Positions 59,094 to 64,000 of a stretch of DNA of 64,000 nt are shown here, piece by piece. The notes beneath the pieces are model-generated. The model had not been told where the DNA came from and searched no databases. It worked only from the letters and a program-made list of their open reading frames with translations. A program made the position numbers and the translations under genes. Source of the stretch: an uncultured Hyphomonas sp. (GTDB lineage Bacteria > Pseudomonadota > Alphaproteobacteria > Caulobacterales > Hyphomonadaceae); assembly GCF_963678875.1 (NCBI RefSeq), contig NZ_OY787456.1:1860001-1924000 (forward strand), given 5' to 3'. Position 1 is the stretch's first letter. Every line of letters begins with the position of its first letter.

Positions 59094-60200
59094 ATGAAAC
59101 TTGACCCTGCCAGCGGACCAGCATCATCTGCCGTCATGACAACCAATCTTTCCCTTGAAGGCCGAAAAAAAGCTGCTTTTGACCATGCGCGGGCCGGCCG
59201 GTTTGAAGACGCTGCCAATTTGCTGTTGTCCGTGCTGAAGCAGGCCCCGCACGATCTCGGGTCACTGCTGCTCCTTGGCGACGTCCGGCACGCCGCCGGG
59301 AAGACGCAGGATGCGAGCCGCGCATACACTGCAGCGATGCAGGCCATGCAGTTGGGGAACGGTCAAGTCGCGCCCGGCTATCAACAAGGTGTCCAGCGGG
59401 CGCAGGCGCGCCTTGCAGAATATGCACGCGGGTACGACGCTTTTATTGAGAGCGAGCTTCCAAAAGCGAAACGCAGCAAGCGGTTTGACCAGTCAGTCGA
59501 TATCCTGCTCGGTAAATCCGGGATCTACCTGCAGCAGCCGACGAAGTACTATTTCCCGGGCCTGCCGCAGATCCAGTTTTACGACACTTCTGAGTTTGAC
59601 TGGGTTTCAGGCCTGGAAGCAAAGACGGCAGACATCAAACGCGAACTGATGGCGGTTCTCTCGGATCACGCCGCTTTCAAGCCGTATCTGGAGCGGGATA
59701 ACAGCCAGCCGAACGTGAAGAGCCACGAACTCGTCGGCAATGACGACTGGAGCGCATTCTATCTCTGGAAAGATGGTGAGCGCGTCGAGGAAAACTGCGC
59801 GCGATGCCCGGTCACTGCGGCGGCGTTCGACAATATTCCGCTGGACCGTTTGCCCGGTCAAGCACCTTCAGTGCTCTTCTCGCTCCTGAAGCCCGGCGCG
59901 CAAATTCCGCCCCATCATGGACTGATCAATACCCGCCTCATCTGTCACCTTCCGGTCCTGGTTCCCGGTCCGGCCTGGCTTCGGGTCGGAAACGAGGTTC
60001 ACCACTGGCAGGAAGGCAAGGTCTGCATCTTTGACGACAGTGTCGAACACGAGGCGAAGAACGAGGCGGACCAGACACGCGTCGTCCTTCTGTTCGATAT
60101 CTGGCGGCCGGAACTGTCGCTCCAGGAACGCGAAGAAGTCACGAAGTTCCTTGGTGCGATCTCCGCCTATTCCGGTGAAAAGGTCGTCAGCGGGAATTAG
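59094..60200 (+). CDS. Aspartyl/asparaginyl beta-hydroxylase family protein with TPR-like N-terminus
   Basis: This 368-residue protein has an N-terminal TPR-like segment at about residues 20-115 ('AAFDHARAGRFEDAANLLLSVLKQAPHDLGSLLLLGD') and a C-terminal AspH-type 2-oxoglutarate/iron dioxygenase domain: 'QIPPHHGLINTRLICHLPVLVPG', 'WQEGKVCIFDDSVEHEAKNEADQTRVVLLFDIWRPEL'. It shows the two-His iron site and the 2-oxoglutarate-binding Arg; the family lacks the usual acidic ligand. An ATG at 59136 is an alternative start. The hydroxylation target is unknown. Divergent from guaA by 58 bp. Confidence 0.9.
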   Translation: MKLDPASGPASSAVMTTNLSLEGRKKAAFDHARAGRFEDAANLLLSVLKQAPHDLGSLLLLGDVRHAAGKTQDASRAYTAAMQAMQLGNGQVAPGYQQGVQRAQARLAEYARGYDAFIESELPKAKRSKRFDQSVDILLGKSGIYLQQPTKYYFPGLPQIQFYDTSEFDWVSGLEAKTADIKRELMAVLSDHAAFKPYLERDNSQPNVKSHELVGNDDWSAFYLWKDGERVEENCARCPVTAAAFDNIPLDRLPGQAPSVLFSLLKPGAQIPPHHGLINTRLICHLPVLVPGPAWLRVGNEVHHWQEGKVCIFDDSVEHEAKNEADQTRVVLLFDIWRPELSLQEREEVTKFLGAISAYSGEKVVSGN

Positions 60201-61501
60201 GCCTTTCGCAGCACCGCGAAGAAGAAGCCATCCGTTTCCGCCCGGCGCGGTGTGAGGCGGACCGAACCGGACGGACCGCGGAAATTGCGGACCATGGCGG
60301 CACCCTCATCGGTCAGCAGGCCGGATGCGATAGCCGCTTCGGCGGCGTCCTCCTCGGAGAACTCCGGATGCCCCGAGATAAACTCTGAGACGCGATCTTC
60401 GTCCTCTTCCATCAGGAAGCTGCAGGTTGCGTATACCAGGCGGCCGCCGGGCTTCACGAACGCGCTGGCCTTGGTGAGAATATCGGTCTGCTCCTGCTGG
60501 CGTTTGGCGAGTTGGCCTGGCTTCAGGCGCCATTTTGCATCCGGACGGCGGCGCCATGTTCCGGTACCTGTGCAGGGCGCATCGACGAAGACAAGGTCCA
60601 TCTGGCCCGTCAGGTCTTCCAGCTGCGTCGGTTCGGAAGGATGAACCAGCTGGACATTGTGGGCCCCGGAACGCTTCAGGCGCGGGATCAGCGCGGAAAG
60701 CCGCCGCCCGTCGATATCGTAAGCGAAAATCTGCCCCTTCCCTTGCATCTGGGCGGCCAGCGCCAGCGTCTTGCCGCCGCCTCCGGCGCAATAGTCCAGC
60801 ACCTGCTCGCCGGATTGAGCATTGGCCGCTGCGGCTGCGATCTGCGATCCGGCGTCCTGCACTTCGACCCAGCCTTTCGAATAGGCCGGAATGCTTTCGA
60901 GGCTCGCTTCACGCTGCGACGGGTCGCGGGCGGGAATGTGATAGGCATTGTGGAGCAGCTTCGACGGCTCAGCCTTTGCGCTTTTCAGCGGCGCAGCGGC
61001 CTTTTCAGCGTCCACTTTCAACGTGTTGACCCGCAGGTCCACGTCAGCGCGGACGGCCATCGCCTGCGCTTCGACTACAGCCTCTTCCGCGAAAATACGC
61101 GCGAGATGCGGCGCGAGCCATTCGGGATAGTCGCCCTGCACATGCGGCGGCGCGGTCGGATCCGGCGCCATGACGAGGCGTTCGCGTTCCTGCAGCGTCA
61201 GCTTGGAGGGTGCGTGCTCCTCGTCCATCGCCGCGTCGATCTCGCGGATGTTCCAGCCCCAGGCATGCGCCAGCGCGCCGAGGATCAGGCCGCGGGGGCT
61301 ATCGTCGCTCATGGCGTGGGCGATGGAGTTCTTCTTGCGTAACGCGTCCAGCACGAGGCCGGACACCCAGGCGCGATCCTTCGCGCCGGCATAGCGGGCG
61401 CGCTTGCCCCAGTCGCGCGCGGCGGATTTCACCGGCTGGTGACGGGTCAGGACGTCTGAGAGAACGTCGATAGCTGCAGCGATGCGTCCGCCATTGCGCA
61501 T
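60197..61501 (-). CDS. rsmB: RsmB/NOP family 16S rRNA m5C methyltransferase
   Basis: This 434-residue protein has an N-terminal NusB-like helical region and a C-terminal SAM-dependent m5C methyltransferase domain: 'VLDYCAGGGGKTLALAAQM' (SAM site), 'VFVDAPCTGTGTWRRRPDAKW' (motif IV Cys), and 'LVYATCSFLMEEDEDRV' (motif VI catalytic Cys). It probably methylates 16S rRNA, at C967 in E. coli numbering; other RsmB/RsmF-family targets cannot be excluded. Tail overlaps the convergent hydroxylase gene by 4 bp. Confidence 0.88.
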   Translation of the reverse strand: MRNGGRIAAAIDVLSDVLTRHQPVKSAARDWGKRARYAGAKDRAWVSGLVLDALRKKNSIAHAMSDDSPRGLILGALAHAWGWNIREIDAAMDEEHAPSKLTLQERERLVMAPDPTAPPHVQGDYPEWLAPHLARIFAEEAVVEAQAMAVRADVDLRVNTLKVDAEKAAAPLKSAKAEPSKLLHNAYHIPARDPSQREASLESIPAYSKGWVEVQDAGSQIAAAAANAQSGEQVLDYCAGGGGKTLALAAQMQGKGQIFAYDIDGRRLSALIPRLKRSGAHNVQLVHPSEPTQLEDLTGQMDLVFVDAPCTGTGTWRRRPDAKWRLKPGQLAKRQQEQTDILTKASAFVKPGGRLVYATCSFLMEEDEDRVSEFISGHPEFSEEDAAEAAIASGLLTDEGAAMVRNFRGPSGSVRLTPRRAETDGFFFAVLRKA

Positions 61502-61574
61502 GATTTGGGTGCTCCTTTTGGGGAGGGCTGTGTTAGCGTCTCAAAAAACATAATGAAACCAGAAAGGGCGGAAG

Positions 61575-62192
61575 ATGCTGGAGATTGACCTGCCGGAGGG
61601 GCTGAGACAGGCCACTGCAGACGACTGGCGCCAGATGGGTGACATTACCGGCGAGGCTTTCGAGACCGATCCTGTGAACCTCTGGATCTTCGGCCGCACC
61701 AACGCCCTGAAGCCAACTTTTTCCCTGCTCGCGCAGGCGATCTACCTCAAATATGGCATCTGCCACCTGGCCGGTGACGGCGGCGCGACAATGTGGATCG
61801 AGTCACAGAACCGGCGTGAGATGGGCCTGCTTCCGACCCTGCGCCTGTTGCCGACCCTGCTGTTCAAGGGCTCACAGGGATCCGTTCCCCGCGCCCTCAA
61901 TGCCGGAAAGGCCATGGACGCGCATCATCCGAAAGACCCGCACCTCTACCTTTTCACCATCGGCACCCGAAAGGCGGCGCGCGGCACCGGCCTCGGCAGG
62001 CTGATGATGGCACCGATGAAGGCCGCTGCCGACAAGGCCCGCCTGCCCTGTTACCTCGAAAACTCGAACCCGCAGAATACCGGCTTCTACCAGAGCCACG
62101 GGTTTGAGCGGATGAAACTGTTCGAAGTCGGCCCCGGCAGCCCGCCGATGGAGGCGATGTGGCGCGAGCCTCGTGACAGCCAGCACGTGTGA
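61575..62192 (+). CDS. GNAT family N-acetyltransferase
   Basis: This 205-residue acetyltransferase has the acyl-CoA-binding stretch 'HLYLFTIGTRKAARGTGLGRLMM' followed by 'LPCYLENSNPQNTGFYQSHGFERM', the typical C-terminal GNAT fold. The substrate is unknown. GGGCGGAAG precedes the ATG. It stands alone between rsmB (divergent, 73 bp) and a convergent unrecognised gene. Confidence 0.87.
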   Translation: MLEIDLPEGLRQATADDWRQMGDITGEAFETDPVNLWIFGRTNALKPTFSLLAQAIYLKYGICHLAGDGGATMWIESQNRREMGLLPTLRLLPTLLFKGSQGSVPRALNAGKAMDAHHPKDPHLYLFTIGTRKAARGTGLGRLMMAPMKAAADKARLPCYLENSNPQNTGFYQSHGFERMKLFEVGPGSPPMEAMWREPRDSQHV

Positions 62193-62244
62193 CCGGCGCG
62201 GGCCTCAGCCCGTCCGGCAATCAGGTGTTGGATAAGGGGTGGGA

Positions 62245-62838
62245 TCAGCTGCTATTGTCCCAACGGCTGAAGGCCTCGGCCAGCAGCATCGGCAGCCCTG
62301 CCGCAGCCGCGCCAAGTTCCGGTTTCAGGCGATAGGTTTCGATGGGTGCGCAGACCGGGCGCGGTGCGCCTGCCCGGCGGCTGCGCTCCATCACGCGGGC
62401 GACGCGAAGGGCGTACTTTTCCGGATGGCGCAGGATACGGGCGAGCGCTTCGAACCGGCGCATCAGGCCGGCGACGGACACAGGGCCGGATGCGCCACCA
62501 GCGCCTTCCCTGCAGCCGGGGTCGCATAACGCATAGACCTGCATCTGTCCGCTGAGGGCAATGCTGAAAGGAATTTGGGCCTTTGTGACAACAGGCTCAT
62601 CCTCTGTTTCGGAGGCCGGGCGTTGGCGCGGCTTCACCGGTTCAAGCGCCAGGCTGAGCGCCATCAGCATGATCAGACGTCGGAGGATGATCGCAAGCTG
62701 TTTCACCTGCGCCCGGAACCGCCGCGCCGTAGACATCGGGATTGTCTCCGGGTTGCGCGTCAGCCCCGCATCATAAGTGGCCTCCGCGAGGCTGATGCGG
62801 ATTTGCTGAAAGGTGAAGGTGATGAAGTCTGTGCTCAT
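62245..62838 (-). CDS. Unrecognised protein
   Basis: This 197-residue basic protein has a moderately hydrophobic helix around residues 48-65 ('LAIILRRLIMLMALSLAL') and a C-terminal helical part rich in Arg and Ala ('VAGLMRRFEALARILRHPEKYALRVARVMERSRR'). I do not recognise a family. High GC and ordinary codon use suggest a resident gene. The ATG at 62838 is the first possible start; the one 35 codons on (MSTARRF) is an alternative. Confidence 0.6.
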   Translation of the reverse strand: MSTDFITFTFQQIRISLAEATYDAGLTRNPETIPMSTARRFRAQVKQLAIILRRLIMLMALSLALEPVKPRQRPASETEDEPVVTKAQIPFSIALSGQMQVYALCDPGCREGAGGASGPVSVAGLMRRFEALARILRHPEKYALRVARVMERSRRAGAPRPVCAPIETYRLKPELGAAAAGLPMLLAEAFSRWDNSS

Positions 62839-62928
62839 GCGCGGAGACTACCGCATGAGTTTATCCGGTTGGATTGGGTGGTGGATAGAAAATGGTCAGG
62901 TTTGCTTGCGTCTGCATGCATCGCAGAA

Positions 62929-63588
62929 CTAAACACAGCGGATCTCAAAACTCGTTTCAGAATATTCTTGCGAAGGAACAAAAATTTCGCAGGTTTGTTG
63001 CCCATACACAAGCTGCATACGCTGCCCCACAAACAGATAAAATACGTTACCCTGAATGTAGAATTTTGCGCCCGCGTTGGAATAATAATTTTCGAGCGTT
63101 AACTCTATTCCGCTTTCGGGGAATTTCCCCGTTGTATGCTTCTTTAGAGTTAGCTTGTCGGGGCTAGCACCATCAAAAGACGAAATCCTAAACAATTGTT
63201 TCCGGCATTGCCGTTCCTGACTTACGCTAGTCTGATACGCGGACTGAATCTTTTTCAATTCATCCGAAATGGTGTTTTTTGTCGCCGTAGCCAAGTCCAG
63301 TTCTTTCTTGAGTTCACTTACTTGGTTGAGAACTTCTGGCGTGGCACCATCTTCCTGCAAATCAATGCAGCTAGATAGCTCGTTGTATGCCACCTCGAAC
63401 TTATCTCGATCGTCAATGCACACCTCTAAATTTGAGCGGCACAGTTCCACGCGCTCATCAGATTCAGCCGCTACAATTGTTTGGTGCTGCAGCATATTTC
63501 CAACAACTCCCGAAGTTGCGGAAACGATACCTATCGCTAAACCCGCCACTCCAGTGATCACCGCTAAAATACTAGAGTTCCACCGCAT
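62929..63588 (-). CDS. Unrecognised membrane-anchored coiled-coil protein
   Basis: This 219-residue protein has an N-terminal transmembrane helix at about residues 8-30 ('ILAVITGVAGLAIGIVSATSGVVG'), a Cys-containing segment ('ELCRSNLEVCIDDRD'), a coiled coil ('VLNQVSELKKELDLATATKN'), and a C-terminal beta-rich domain with 'GNVFYLFVGQRMQLVYGQQTCEI'. No family recognised. AGGGGGTGAGT before the ATG at 63588 fixes the start. The gene is clearly less GC-rich than its surroundings, suggesting acquisition. Confidence 0.65.
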   Translation of the reverse strand: MRWNSSILAVITGVAGLAIGIVSATSGVVGNMLQHQTIVAAESDERVELCRSNLEVCIDDRDKFEVAYNELSSCIDLQEDGATPEVLNQVSELKKELDLATATKNTISDELKKIQSAYQTSVSQERQCRKQLFRISSFDGASPDKLTLKKHTTGKFPESGIELTLENYYSNAGAKFYIQGNVFYLFVGQRMQLVYGQQTCEIFVPSQEYSETSFEIRCV

Positions 63589-63756
63589 ACTCACCCCCTG
63601 GTTCAACAGCCTGCAATTGAGTGCAATTTAAAGCGGACTATGAAAGGATATTCTAGCCCGCTCGACAGGAAGTGAGAGTCGCACGGACTTTCGCAGGTCA
63701 ACTGCACGGCGTCGATATGCCTTGGCCTCAGTTCGGTGATCAGAAGGCTGTTGAAT

Positions 63757-64000
63757 TCAGTCTGCTGACCCAATCTCCTGCTGGCGGATCGCTTCGAGGT
63801 TCGCGTCGTGATCTTCCCGTCTGAGCCGATAGAAATACAGGAAGCAGGCACCGCCGATATAAAGAGCCATCAGGATCGGAATGTACCAGATCGCCAGCGC
63901 GTTGATCACGTCCTGCGGCACCTGGCCCGGCCTCGCCTTTTCGGGAAAGCCCACCAGAGAGAGCAGCAGGCCGGCAGCGAAGACACCGATGCCTGAGACA
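63757..64000 (-). CDS. MFS transporter, C-terminal part (cut by window edge)
   Basis: The 80 visible residues, entering from beyond the window end, contain two hydrophobic helices ('GIGVFAAGLLLSLVGF' and 'AIWYIPILMALYIGGACFLYFY'), then a charged tail 'RLRREDHDANLEAIRQQE'. This is how MFS transporters of the GPH (glycoside-pentoside-hexuronide) group end ('VINALAIWYIPILMALYIGG'). Substrate not deducible. The 168 bp downstream towards the coiled-coil gene hold no recognisable feature. Confidence 0.7.
   Translation of the reverse strand, partial: VSGIGVFAAGLLLSLVGFPEKARPGQVPQDVINALAIWYIPILMALYIGGACFLYFYRLRREDHDANLEAIRQQEIGSAD

Overview
The window is GC-rich, gene-dense chromosomal DNA from an alphaproteobacterium. 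Several features point to the Caulobacterales/Hyphomonadaceae side of the class: a tRNA-His with A73 and a G1:U72 pair, a pyruvate dehydrogenase operon whose E1-beta carries its own lipoyl domain, a recG/sdhE/mfd neighbourhood, a FixLJ-linked cbb3 oxidase cluster, and a PopA-like degenerate GGDEF protein. The taxonomic placement is inference. I see no prophage, insertion sequence, CRISPR array or rRNA.

Layout. 1-3.1 kb: the end of an SMP-30 family gene, secE-nusG, tRNA-His, and an OmpA-type porin with 31 consecutive prolines. 3.2-8.9 kb: an arginine succinyltransferase (AST) catabolic operon of overlapping genes (M20 hydrolase, astA, astD, astB, maiA-like). astB is split by an apparent single-base frameshift. 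8.9-12 kb: a three-gene minus-strand group (aminoglycoside-phosphotransferase-like protein, DUF6285, degenerate DUF3089-like protein), then DUF502. 12-19 kb: recG, sdhE, mfd and the PopA-like protein. 19-24.7 kb: an alpha-methylacyl-CoA racemase with a histidine phosphatase, a structured intergenic RNA candidate, an M19 dipeptidase lipoprotein, rpmF, eno and ftsB.

24.7-30.5 kb: the pyruvate dehydrogenase operon pdhA-pdhB-orf-pdhC-lpdA, with an unrecognised small ORF embedded between pdhB and pdhC. 30.5-35.2 kb: DUF2891 lipoprotein, Nramp-like transporter and pxpABC (5-oxoprolinase), coupled by short overlaps. 35.2-43 kb, minus strand: the complete cbb3 oxidase and assembly set ccoNOQP-ccoGHIS, including ccoQ (53 aa) and ccoS (49 aa). 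Divergent from it are a small CxxC membrane protein, the heme-PAS oxygen sensor kinase FixL, FixJ and an extra single-domain receiver.

46-51.7 kb, minus strand: a housekeeping operon rlpA / dacA-tmk-holB-tatD-MBL hydrolase. 52-59 kb: DUF2804, tRNA-Ser(UGA), a class III CoA-transferase, a crotonase-family protein, a TIGR03084-like protein, a YceI lipoprotein, rpiB and guaA. 59-64 kb: an AspH-type hydroxylase, an RsmB-type rRNA methyltransferase, a GNAT enzyme, two unrecognised proteins (one in a visibly AT-richer patch) and the C-terminal end of an MFS transporter.

The most interesting points are the structured RNA candidate at 21080-21246, the PopA-like effector with an intact I-site, the embedded ORF in the PDH operon, the DUF2891/Nramp/Pxp operon, the small CWGC membrane protein between the cbb3 and fixLJ genes, and two places (astB and DUF502) where a -1 shift is needed to restore the protein.
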